From Diplonema papillatum (lineage: Eukaryota > Euglenozoa > Diplonemea > Diplonemida > Diplonemidae), in NCBI GenBank assembly GCA_030068145.1, contig JAPJBO010000665.1, forward strand, positions 1-64,000: a stretch of DNA of 64,000 nt, written 5' to 3'. Position 1 is the stretch's first letter. Each line of letters starts with the position of its first letter. Of the stretch, positions 53,440 through 62,875 are shown piece by piece. The translations under genes and the position numbers were made by a program. The notes under the pieces were generated by a model. That model did not search any database. It saw only the letters and a program-made list of their open reading frames with translations, and was not told where the DNA came from.

Positions 53440-55190
53440 CCCCTCATGCGATGGAAGACGTGCCGTTTGTGGTGTGTCCCTCACGTGGTGGGTGTCGTGC
53501 CTCGCGGTTGGTGTCAACTCCTCATGTGATGGGTGTCGTTGTCACCCCCTCATGCAATGGTGGACGTGCCTTCTGTGGTGTGTCCCTCACGTGGTGGGTG
53601 TCGTGCCTCACGGTTGGTGTGTCGACTCCTCATGTGGTGGGTGTCGTTGTCACCCCCTCATGCAATGGTGGACGTGCTTTCTGTGGTGTGTCCCTCACGT
53701 GGTGGGTGTCGTGCCTCACGGTTGGTGTGTCGACTCCTCATGTGGTGGGTGTCGTTGTCACCCCCTCATGCAATGGTGGACGTGCCTTCTGTGGTGTGTC
53801 CCTCACGTGGTGGGTGTCGTGCCTCACGGTTGGTGTGTCGACTCCTCATGTGGTGGGTGTCGTTGTCACCCCCTCATGCAATGGTGGACGTGCTTTCTGT
53901 GGTGTGTCCCTCACGTGGTGGGTGTCGTGCCTCACGGTTGGTGTGTCGACTCCTCATGTGATGGGTGTCGTTGTCACCCCCTCATGCAATGGTGGACGTG
54001 CCTTCTGTGGTGTGTCCCTCACGTGGTGGGTGTCGTGCCTCACGGTTGGTGTGTCGACTCCTCATGTGGTGGGTGTCGTTGTCACCCCCTCATGCAATGG
54101 TGGACGTGCTTTCTGTGGTGTGTCCCTCACGTGGTGGGTGTCGTGCCTCACGGTTGGTGTGTCGACTCCTCATGTGGTGGGTGTCGTTGTCACCCCCTCA
54201 TGCGATGGAAGTCGTGCCTTTTGTGGTGTCCCTCACTTGGTGGGTGTCGTGTCTCACGGTTGGTGTGTCGACTCCTCATGTGGTGGGTGTCGTTGTCACC
54301 CCCTCATGCAATGGTGGACGTGCCTTCTGTGGTGTGTCCCTCACGTGGTGGGTGTCGTGCCTCACGGTCGGCGTCGACTCCTCATGTGATGGGTGTCGTT
54401 GTCACTCCCTCATGTGGTGGAAGACGTGCCTTCTCCCTCACGTGGTAGGTGTCGTGCCTCACGGTTGGTGTCGACTCCTCACGTGGCCAGTGTCGTCGTC
54501 ACCCCTCCACATGGTGGAAGTCGTGCCTTTTTTGTGTGGTGGGTCGTCCCCTCTCGCGGTGAGTGACGGGCGACATGCCCTCGTTTTATAAGTGCCGCCC
54601 CTCACATGGTTCCCACGCCCCTCGTCCGCCACCCACTCAAGTGGCGAGTGTTGCGCGGCGGGCATACCTTGTTGCGTGTCCCCGCGCGTGCTCGTCCCTG
54701 GCGCACCACCCCCTCTCCGCGTCCCTTCACCTGGTTAGCATCGATCCCTCGCACGGTGGACGTCCCTTCGTGCGCGTCCTCTGACGCGGTGGGGGCCAGT
54801 GATGGTGACCCTCGCGCGAGGGAAACAGGGACCGCATGGCTTAACCGCAAATCGTAGAACGTTGATGAACACCTCATCGTGCACCCTCTCAGGTGGTAGG
54901 TGTTGTCTCCTCGCGCGGTGGACATCCCCTCGTGCGCGTCCCACGTGGTCCCTCACACCTCACGCGAGGAAGCATCCGGTCGTAGTAGATGTCGTTCCTC
55001 TGGAAGTCCGCATGCACACGTGCGCGTCCTATCACGCGGCGTGTGGGTGTCGCCCCACGTTGTAGATGTCGTTCCCTCGTGTGGCGGGTATCACCCTCTC
55101 GCGTGATAGGCTTCCTCTCCTGGCGTAGGTTGCGTGTCCCCTCACGTGGTCGGTGTCGTATCCTGGTGTCGCCCCGTCGTGTGGTGGGCA
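53440..55190. repeat. 108-bp minisatellite grading into degenerate units
   Basis: Near-identical 108-bp units run from about 53520 to 54360 (tcatgcaatggtggacgtgc at 53550, 53658, 53766 and so on). Each is made of shorter ~25-bp parts of the type ctcacgtggtgggtgtcgt. Degenerate units continue to ~55190. Since 108 is a multiple of 3 and the unit lacks stops in several frames, long open frames appear but are not taken as genes. Confidence 0.93.
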
Positions 55191-55852
55191 TCTTGCGTTT
55201 GATCGATGGAATTCTCCGTCAGCGATCTACTCCTGCATCAGGAGACTGGTGTCGCGAGCTTTACTAGAAATGAATCGCAAGAATTTCAAAAGGAACAACG
55301 ACCACCCATCCGGTTTCCAGTAGGAAAGTTCTTTACCCTTGCTGTCAGCTCGAGACGGTGCGGATCGTCACTAGTTTATGTTTCCGTCTTCACCGGGGAT
55401 GTAGTCCCTCCTGGACGAGCCTGTTCTCTCACACGCGGCTATCCAGGGACAATATTCACCATGCGAGAGGAGGCGACACCAGCCTCAGGGACGCGTACGA
55501 GGGGAATTCTCCGGCGGCTACCCAGTTAGGAGAATGCGGATCAGCACAGAGAAAAGGGGCAACAGCAACAGGGGTTTATGGGTGATCGGGTAGCTATCTC
55601 CTCGCGCTCGTCCCCTCACGTGGTGGGTGTAGGTGCTTGTTATACATATGACAAGTACGAGGCGTGTCTGAGACAAGCTCTAAAACTTCAATTAAGACTG
55701 GCCGTAAGGCCGGGAGACTTCAAAATCTCCGTTTCTCCTGGGAAAACCCTGCTCAGTTACCAAAAATAAGTTCCCACTTCCTTGTGCCCAGGCCCAGACG
55801 CTAGCTCAACTTCTCAACACACGCGCAAGCAACACCAAAACAACTGCCGCAG
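55191..55852. other. Rest of intron 2, no gene
   Basis: Unique sequence with a few degenerate minisatellite units (near 55605) and a repeat E-like piece near 55714. Nothing coding was recognised before exon 3. Confidence 0.6.
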
Positions 55853-55988
55853 GTATCTGGTAGATCCACGCACGCTATCCCTCCTTCTCGGCATCACCGA
55901 AATCTGCCGCAGGTGCATGTGGAACGTGCTTCGGATTGAGAACGAGCAGCTGCATAACTTGGAGAATTATCGTTCTAAGACAGATGAG
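55853..55988 (+). CDS. PHO1/XPR1-type phosphate exporter, exon 3
   Basis: Completes the split Pro codon and reads YLVDPRTLSLLLGITEI, then RRCMWNVLRIENEQLHNL and ENYRSKTDE. This is the EXS C-terminal signature (RRxxWNxxRxENEHxxN in PHO1/XPR1). Acceptor ctgccgcag, donor gag/gtgtgt. It lies 6.1 kb beyond exon 2, across repeats, the GIY-YIG ORF and the minisatellite; the phase match (2 then 0) supports the link. Confidence 0.9.
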
Positions 55989-56254
55989 GTGTGTGTTCTC
56001 CCCCGCCTCCCTCAGAATCAACTACAACGACCTCCCGAGGAAAACACACCGAGCCTACATGGTAATGCTCGACGGCAACGAAAGGTAAAAATAAAACAAC
56101 ATCTTTTTCTCCGAAAAAGACGAACACATCAGTATGAACTATGCACGAATATAGCAAGAACATGAGCTTTTCCCGCTGCCGTTCTCACTACAGCGTTTTC
56201 TCCGAGAGCACAATCTTTGCTCTGCTTTTCGCCTTGTCTCGTCGTGATTAGCTT

Positions 56255-56290
56255 ACACACACACACACACACACACCCACACACACCAAC
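56255..56290. repeat. (AC)n tract before an acceptor
   Basis: A CA run that ends caccaacag at the exon 4 acceptor. Confidence 0.9.
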
Positions 56291-56292
56291 AG

Positions 56293-56439
56293 GTTCCCGA
56301 ACCGCTGAACGAGATCTTTGGCGAGGAATGGGTCAACACGGCTACGGACCAAGCCAACAAGCGCACCCGAACGTACAGCACATTTGACGAGCCGAGAGGG
56401 CGTGTAAGCTCACTACACGGCCTGCCGTTGGTCATTTGA
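56293..56439 (+). CDS. PHO1/XPR1-type phosphate exporter, last exon
   Basis: Reads VPEPLNEIFGEEW, matching the position of the short V-P-x-P segment after the EXS signature, then a polar tail to TGA at 56437. A strong alternative donor (cgt/gtaagc, 56404) in phase 0 could lead to a further exon, so the true C-terminus is uncertain. Confidence 0.75.
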   Translation, partial: VPEPLNEIFGEEWVNTATDQANKRTRTYSTFDEPRGRVSSLHGLPLVI

Positions 56440-56463
56440 CAGCAATATGATATTATATAATAA

Positions 56464-56525
56464 GCCGGAACGAGGTATTCGGCAGGGAAGAAGTCAATGT
56501 GGCTGCGGACCAAGCCAAACAAGAG
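56464..56525 (+). pseudogene. Degenerate duplicate of the exporter's last exon
   Basis: ggaacgaggtattcggcagg through gctgcggaccaagcc aligns with 56308-56370. It lacks the VPEP start and an acceptor, so it is a broken exon duplication. Confidence 0.65.
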
Positions 56526-56759
56526 CATCTGACCTGAGTGCCGGACGGTCTTCCGCCGGTCATTGGCAAAGCCCTGCCTGAACAGGTATTCCACGAAGGC
56601 GGAGCCAGGGCGACAAACCAAGAGCAGCCGAGTAGCTTCAACGCTTCTCCAACACAACCCGCCGCGGCGTCGCCGCTAACACTAAGGTTTCTCCGGGCCT
56701 GCACAACGAACTACAGCTCCAGAAGATGGAACGACAGAGGATGCGGTGAAATCTTGAAG

Positions 56760-57225
56760 CATTTGCGAGTGCTACAGAGCCACGGGACTGAAGGTCAGGT
56801 GGCTACCGGGATGATTCGGATTCAGATTGTGATCTTGGTCCTGATCCTGGGTCTGTTCGTACTGGAACGGGCTGCCACGCGCGCAGCGGTTTGCCCGCAA
56901 GTGGTGTCGGCAACCTGGTGCTGCCGGTTGAGCGACACGCCGCGTGATAGTCTCTTTCGCCGGCCATCGAAGGCCAGAGCGCCCGCTGCAGCACCAACTC
57001 CGGTGCCGCCACTCAAGCAGAGCCGCAACCTGCGCAGCGCGCCTCCGGAGCGACTTATGCCCGCCGTAGCAGCACGAAGAGAAGTGAGGAGACCGGAAAC
57101 TCGAACTCGTCTCTCTCGGGAAAAGGTCAACGCCGTAGCGGTGACCACGAGAACACATACAGGTGGGTGGGGAGAGGCCCTAGGACTGCTAAGGCGTGAC
57201 TAACTTCTCTCTCTCTCTCTCTCTC
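56760..57225 (+). mobile_element. Diverged LINE-C relative, 3' end
   Basis: 57060-57110 (gcccgccgtagcagcacg, gaggagaccggaaactcgaa, ctcgtctctctc) parallels LINE-C 47655-47730, and a second TCTC run ends it at ~57229. It is too diverged to be a copy of the same subfamily. Confidence 0.55.
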
Positions 57226-57385
57226 TCTCTTAAACCGGTTAGACGAGCCACGTGCATCATCAGTCGCTAACAACAGCTTCTCCTTCAATCAACGGTGAGA
57301 AAAGGTCATTGCTATTCAAGCGCCTGTCGTTTTCTCCCCCCCCCCCTCACTGTAATTCCGATGAAATTATCTCTGTCTCTTTTTT

Positions 57386-57952
57386 CTTCGCCGAGAAGGG
57401 GCTGCAAATTGGGTACCTTATGCGAGCTATCAACGACCTGTGCTGCGCCGACTCAGGAGTCGCCTCCTTCCCTGGGAAGTGGCGGCAGGGGGTCTGTTCC
57501 CTCCGCTGTTTTGGTGCGCCGGCTATGCCGGGTTGTACCCACCGCCCACGCTTTGCGGCTGGACGGAAGACCGAGTGGATGTTGGGCAAGCTGGAAACAA
57601 TTTGCGCCCGTAACAGCTGGAACGATGCCGTGCCTGAATATCCGCACGACGTACCCTATGTTCAGTGGGAGTTGAGATTCTCTGTCAAGATGCTAGCCGC
57701 CGCCATAGGGCGGGCTATTGCCAAAAGGAGGAGAGCCCGCGAAACAACGTGTCAACACACGCCTGCCAGGCGGTCTCGTCCGCCAGTCAGAACGCCCCCG
57801 GCTGCGCCACCATCGGTGCAACAATCATCTTTGACAGGGCCACGGCTCGCTCCGCGCCCACGGCGCAACGACTTGCGCCCGCCGTAGTAGTACGGGATAG
57901 TAGTGGGGCGACCGGATACTCCTCGGAGAGATGGTCCCTGCACTCTAACTCG

Positions 57953-57985
<33 letters not shown>
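57386..57985 (+). mobile_element. Young 5'-truncated LINE-C copy
   Basis: Matches LINE-C from 47168 to its tail with almost no difference (e.g. gtgccaac versus gtgtcaac), 5'-truncated within ORF2. Inserted at ctctttttt, with a T run also after the (TC) tail, suggesting a T-rich target duplication as for the full element. The open frame is only the ORF2 C-terminus. Confidence 0.92.
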
Positions 57986-57989
<4 letters not shown>

Positions 57990-58059
57990 TGCCGACCGTA
58001 GAGCTAGGACACCACACGTTGAGACCTGTTCCTTGGCTTTTCTTTTCGCCACTACATTT

Positions 58060-58400
58060 CCCTCTGCGTTTCTCCGCCTCATCGGAGGCGGGCGATAAAA
58101 TACAAAATGAAAATACTCGTGGGGCTGCCTTGTGCTTACTTCGGTTTCTCCGCCTCGTCGGAGGCTAGAGGCGGAGAAATATATCAACTACAAAGTGGGT
58201 CTGTTTCGTTGAATGCTTGCGCCCGCCACTAAACCCAACTTTACCTGGGCTACAGCACACTTACCTCATTGGAGATTGGAAAATTATGGCGATAGTGGGG
58301 AGTCATCGGCACGCTGATGAGTACCACACACTGATATTTCGCAACAGGCAGCTTCTTCAAGTATTTCCTACAAAGCAGACGCTTATACAAAATATTAAAG
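58060..58400 (-). repeat. Dispersed repeat B, inverted copy with a partial duplication
   Basis: Reverse complement of the 7989 block, including cactaaacccaactttacct and tatttcctacaaagcag. The terminus ggtttctccgcctc(g/a)tcgg is duplicated. Confidence 0.85.
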
Positions 58401-58959
58401 AGTACACGACGAGAAACCAGAAGGGAAACGATTCACCGCAGGGCCGGCTTGCCTTTTTTTCGGTTTCGTTTTTCGTTTTTAGACTGTTCTTCGAGTCTTC
58501 CCTGCGTTCCAAACGCATTGTGCTGCAGGTTTGGGGTGGTTCTGGTTGTGGATGTAGCACGACAGCACAACGAGCAAGACAATAGCACAGCACCATCGAG
58601 GGCAAGGAAAAATGCGTACACAGCGGAGGAAGAGTGTCACGATCACCGAGAGGTCTTAATACAAGTCCTGCGGTTGATCTTTCCCCAAGCTACGATCGCC
58701 GGCGGTTGCTGACGCAGCCTCCGTGTAAAAAAGAATCGGGAAGGTGTGACTGGCATTCTTTGATCCTGTTGGTTCGGGCTGGTTCAGGAGTGCTACCATT
58801 TACCTGGAGACTACTAGTCGTCGAAGCCAGCCCCACCCCGAATTCTTCTGGTGTCGATTCGAGGTGATCGTGCTCGGCTAGCCATGCGCCTTGCTCCTGA
58901 ACTGCAATAGCTGGATCCGCAACCTTTAAGAATGAGCTCCCGGCTAGGTCAGTGACTGC

Positions 58960-59995
58960 TGTAAACGCGCAGTAAACGCGTTTACTCCAAAAACGAGTAA
59001 AACGCAAACGTTTTATAAACGGTAAACGTTTACGTAAGGGGGGGACTCGTGAAAACTCGTCCAAACTCGTATTGACGAGTTTAGACGAGTGCAGGCTATT
59101 TTCACTGTGGAACACGGTATTTGGCCTTCTGTGCTACTTTCCTTCACCACAAGACTGGTATCCTGCGACCCGCTGTTCCTCAAATCCTTCAGCTCCTGTA
59201 TACCACGAATTCCTGCTCCCGAACTGTCGCTTTCCAGCCTACGGTTTTCAGCTTCGGCTACGGTTGGGTAATTTGAGGATGGCCAACCGCACGAAGAAGT
59301 GCGCAGTTGAAGACCAAGAAGATTCGCAACAGCATCGGCAATATAGGCAAGACGGGGGTCCGGTACACTTGAATGTCTACAAACCAGCAAAGTACCCATC
59401 ACGACTTCAGGTCAAGCATATGGATGCCGCGACGACCAGGGAGCGATTCTCAGCAGCCGTGACTTCTTTGCACCGAGAGATGAGAGCAGGGAAATGTTAA
59501 CGAGGGTTTAGCACGAGACGGATGAGCCACATGATTGGTCCCATGATAGCCCGCAAGCAAGCACGCTCGGCCAGTCACCCACGTATGTTCCGTCGATCAG
59601 GGAAGCCAGGCCCGGAGAGTTTCAAGCTTTTTTGGCCTCGCGAGTTCCTGACTAACGAACTGCACCAACACGCGTGACGGTCAGAATGTTGAAGTTGTTC
59701 GGGTGAGGGCGGCACTACCGATGTTGGCAGCATCGACATCAATTTTATCACGGTGAAACGCTTCTGCAGCTGCCATCACTTCCCTCTTTGGCCGCGTTGC
59801 GTCTTTTCTGGACCAGAACCAGCCCAGGAAAGGGTTTCCTTCCGACACAACATTTCTTTGCACCAAAGGATGTGTCCCAAAATTGAGCTTGTGGCCAAAA
59901 TACCCCCAGTACAACCACCTTCAAAAAATTCTCGTCTAAGACGCGTTTAGACGAGAATCTGATACGAGAATACGACTCGTATGCACTGTATGTTT
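58960..59995. other. Region bounded by palindrome-rich ACTCGT/ACGCGTTT blocks
   Basis: 58965-59095 (aaacgcgtttactcc, aactcgtattgacgagttta) and 59930-59995 (ctcgtctaagacgcgtttag, acgagaatacgactcgt) are built of similar short palindromes. They may be the ends of a ~1-kb element. 58401-58960 holds nothing recognised. Confidence 0.4.
59280..59500 (+). CDS. Small basic ORF, doubtful
   Basis: 73 codons from an ATG (MANRTKKCAVEDQEDSQQHR) to TAA within the palindrome-bounded region. Basic and polar; no family. It could be a chance frame. Confidence 0.25.
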
Positions 59996-60052
59996 AGGGG
60001 GGAGATCGACCATAGTCAGCAAGCAGGGCAGGGGTAGAGGAACTGAAAACAT

Positions 60053-61579
60053 ATGGCTGCCATCGGTGCTATTACGATACACATCGCAAGGCAGGCAACA
60101 GGTCTCATCCTTGCAAGTTTTCAAGGGCACGCAGAGGTCGTCAGGCGACTACTGCGGGCACAGGTAGCTGCCGACTCGACTAACGAGACCGGACAAACTG
60201 CGCTTATCGTAGCAAGTGCAGAAGGACACGTGACCGTAGTTAAAGAACTATGGCTGGCCGGCGCCAACGTAAATGCTGTCGACAACCACGGTGGTTTCGC
60301 GCTCATCGGGGCCTGTCAGCGTGGCCGCGAAAGCGTCGTCAAAACATTGTTGTTGGCCGGGGCCAACGTGAATGCTGCCGACCGCTACAGTTATACTGCA
60401 CTCATCCTGGCTAGTGGGTGTGGCCTCGAAAGCATAGTGAAGGAATTGTTGTCCGCCGGTGCCAACGTGAATGCCGCCGCCAACGACGGTGGTACCGCAC
60501 TCCTCCATGCCAGTAGGTCTGGCCACGAAAGTGTCGTGAAAGCTCTGTTGTCGGCGGGTGCCAACGTCAATCTAGCCAACAAAAGCGGTGGTACCGCACT
60601 CGTTGTGGCCAGTAGATGTGGTTTCGAAAGCGTCGTGAAAAAACTGTTGTCAGCCGGTGCCAACGTCAACACTGCCAGCAACGACGGTGGTACCGCGCTC
60701 CTCCATGCCAGTAGCTGGGGCTTCGAAAGCATCGTGCAAAAACTGTTGTCGGCCGGCGCCGACGTGAATGCTGCCGACAGCTACGGTTCCACCGCACTCA
60801 TGTACGCCAGCAGGCGTGGCTGCAAAAGCGTCTTGACAGAACAGTTTTCGGCCGGCGCCAACATTATCTCCCCCAACGACTTCGGTATCACTGACCTCCC
60901 GGTGGCCAGTACCTGTGGCTTCGAAGGCATCGTGAAAGAACTGTTATCGGCGGGTGCCAACGTCAATCTAGCCAGCAACGACGGTGGTACCGCACTCCTT
61001 GTGGCCAGTAGCTGTGGCTTCGAAAGCGTCGTGAAAAAACTGTTGTCGGCCGGCGCTAACGTGCATGCTGCCAGCAACGCCGGTTCCACTGCACTCAGTC
61101 TGGCCAGAGGGCATGGCTTCGAAAGCGCCGTAAACGAACTGCTATCGGCCGGTGGCAACGGGCCGGCGGGACCTCAACCGGCACCGGCAGCGCCCCGACG
61201 CGGGCTCCGACGCAAACGCGGGGAGACGAGCGAGGAATCCTCCGGCTCCGGCCAGGGAGACTCACCAACGATCGATCGCGCTGCGCCGCTGCGGCGGCGT
61301 GCTGCGGAGGACCCTTCCGTCCCACGCACCCCCCCAGCGCGGCGGCGCCGACGCACTCAACTGCCAACGCCGCAACTCCGGGCCAACACCCCCGCCCGAC
61401 GAACGCCGCCCAATGCGCAGCCCCCGGCTGCGTCCATCCGACGCGCGAACCGACGCAAACGCGAAGAAACGAGCGAAGGGTCATCCAACGATGGCTCCGG
61501 CCGGGAGGCCACAATGACACCCACTCGTAGGCCGCCTCCGCGGCGACGTAACAGACGCGTTCCATCTGCTGTGACGTAG
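60053..61579 (+). CDS. Ankyrin-repeat protein with basic tail
   Basis: 508 residues from the ATG at 60053. Eleven 33-residue ankyrin repeats (consensus GGTALLHAS-GFESVVK-LLSAGANVN) span residues ~10-370; repeat 7 is worn (LTEQFSAGANIISPN). The C-terminal 135 residues are Arg/Pro-rich with two nuclear-signal-like blocks (RRKRGETSEESS, RRKREETSEGSS). Ankyrin arrays bind proteins; nuclear localisation is inferred. No intron is seen in the array. The final codons and stop (gctgtgacgtag) coincide with the start of repeat G, so the native C-terminus may have been replaced. Confidence 0.75.
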   Translation: MAAIGAITIHIARQATGLILASFQGHAEVVRRLLRAQVAADSTNETGQTALIVASAEGHVTVVKELWLAGANVNAVDNHGGFALIGACQRGRESVVKTLLLAGANVNAADRYSYTALILASGCGLESIVKELLSAGANVNAAANDGGTALLHASRSGHESVVKALLSAGANVNLANKSGGTALVVASRCGFESVVKKLLSAGANVNTASNDGGTALLHASSWGFESIVQKLLSAGADVNAADSYGSTALMYASRRGCKSVLTEQFSAGANIISPNDFGITDLPVASTCGFEGIVKELLSAGANVNLASNDGGTALLVASSCGFESVVKKLLSAGANVHAASNAGSTALSLARGHGFESAVNELLSAGGNGPAGPQPAPAAPRRGLRRKRGETSEESSGSGQGDSPTIDRAAPLRRRAAEDPSVPRTPPARRRRRTQLPTPQLRANTPARRTPPNAQPPAASIRRANRRKREETSEGSSNDGSGREATMTPTRRPPPRRRNRRVPSAVT

Positions 61580-61650
61580 ACACGGAGTGTGCATAGTGCG
61601 TTGCTCAGGGTAGTCGGAGGCCTGACAATCACACTAATGCAACAAATTTA
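61569..61650 (+). repeat. Dispersed repeat G between two ankyrin ORFs
   Basis: Near-identical to 31722-31805. It ends exactly where the second ankyrin array begins. Confidence 0.85.
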
Positions 61651-62423
61651 CACAACTGCTATCGGCCGGTGCCAACGTGAATGCTGCCGACAACGATGGT
61701 TACACTGCACTCATTATGGCCAGTTGGAGGGGTCACGAAAGCGACGTAAGAGAGTTGTTGTCGGCGGGTGCCGACGCGAATGCTGCCAACAACGATGGTG
61801 ACACGTCACTCATTGGGGCCAGTAGATACGGTCACGAAAGCGTCGTGAAAGAATTGCTGTCGGCCGGCGCCAACGTGAAGGCTGCAGACAACGACGGCAA
61901 CACTGCACTCATTTGGACCAGTTGGAATGGTCACGAAAGCATCGTGAAAGAATTGCTGTCGGCTGGTGCCAACGTGAAGGCTGCAGACAACGACGGCACC
62001 ACTGCACTCATGAGGGCCAGCTGGGCTGGTTACGGAAATGTCATGAAGGAACTGTTTTCAGCCGGCGCCGACGTGAATGCTGCCGACAACGACGGTGACA
62101 CGGCACTCATCGGGGCCAGTAGGTATTGCCTTCAACGCGTCGTCAAAGAACTGTTACGGGTCGGTGCCGACGTGCATGCTGCCAACAACGCTGGTTCTAC
62201 TGCACTCATTGTCGCCAGTGGTCGTGGCCACAAAAGCGTTGTGGAAAAACTGTTGCTCGCCGGTGCCGACATAAATGCTGCCGTCGACGGCGGCATCACT
62301 GCACTCATGGTGGCACGCGGACCTGTTCTCACGCTACTTTTGAAGGCAGTCCGGAAACCGCGGCGAAACCGGGTAGCGAGTGATGCCGACAAGAACAAGC
62401 GACGGAAGCACGCCACAACGTGA
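61638..62423 (+). CDS. Ankyrin-repeat ORF, 5'-truncated
   Basis: Open after the in-frame TAA at 61635; ankyrin sequence begins abruptly mid-repeat at 61656 (LLSAGANVNAAD) directly after repeat G. The first in-frame ATG is 61716. Seven full repeats follow, more uniform than in the upstream gene (NDGDTALIGASRYGHESVVK), then a basic end (RKPRRNR, KNKRRKHATT). The loss of the N-terminus suggests a pseudogene, or an array once continuous with another copy and split by repeat G. Confidence 0.65.
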   Translation, partial: CNKFTQLLSAGANVNAADNDGYTALIMASWRGHESDVRELLSAGADANAANNDGDTSLIGASRYGHESVVKELLSAGANVKAADNDGNTALIWTSWNGHESIVKELLSAGANVKAADNDGTTALMRASWAGYGNVMKELFSAGADVNAADNDGDTALIGASRYCLQRVVKELLRVGADVHAANNAGSTALIVASGRGHKSVVEKLLLAGADINAAVDGGITALMVARGPVLTLLLKAVRKPRRNRVASDADKNKRRKHATT

Positions 62424-62441
62424 TCAGAGACGTGGAAGAAG

Positions 62442-62610
62442 CCGTCGGGAGTTTGCAAGAACGTGCTTGGAATGGATATGTGCTCAACATCGCTCTGGTC
62501 CCGTGTTTCGGTCCTTTAAGCCACGGACACCCAAGGCGGACCATCATCAGCGCGGAACCTGTGTGTCTGCAGACAGGACTGCGGTGTGTGTCTAGTTGGT
62601 CAGGCGATTA
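62442..62610 (-). repeat. Dispersed repeat A, inverted copy
   Basis: Reverse complement of 8460-8630 with a short internal deletion. It begins 20 bases after the ankyrin stop. Confidence 0.88.
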
Positions 62611-62776
62611 GTATTCTCGGGGAGCAAAGGTAGCACACACTGCAATGACCGACGGATTCGTTGGACTCACCCGGCTAGGCGGTAACATACCCAGTTTCAC
62701 TGGAGTGCCCGTTCCTGGCGATCTACGAGGGAACGAACCTGTAAGAGTGCCAACGCTACTCTTTCAATAACGTACA

Positions 62777-62783
62777 TATAAAA
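62777..62783 (+). promoter_or_regulatory. TATA box
   Basis: TATAAAA lies 50 bases before the ATG at 62827, with no dispersed repeat from 62611 to it. The spacing would put transcription start near 62805-62810. Confidence 0.55.
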
Positions 62784-62820
62784 GGTGTCACGGGATAAGC
62801 CGGCAGCCGCTGCTTAACGA

Positions 62821-62875
62821 CAGTGCATGTTAATCCGTGTGGTTCATGTACTTAAAAGAACTCAATGCTTAACGG
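62821..62875 (+). repeat. 55-bp direct repeat, left copy
   Basis: Matches 63720-63774 with about three mismatches (ggttcatgtacttaaaagaa, ctcaatgcttaacgg). It contains the start codon of the ORF at 62827. Confidence 0.9.

Noticed and set aside
53214-54448. 391- and 344-codon frames in the minisatellite
   Set aside because: The unit is 108 bp and stop-free in several frames at once; the open frames follow from the period, and no frame looks preferred.
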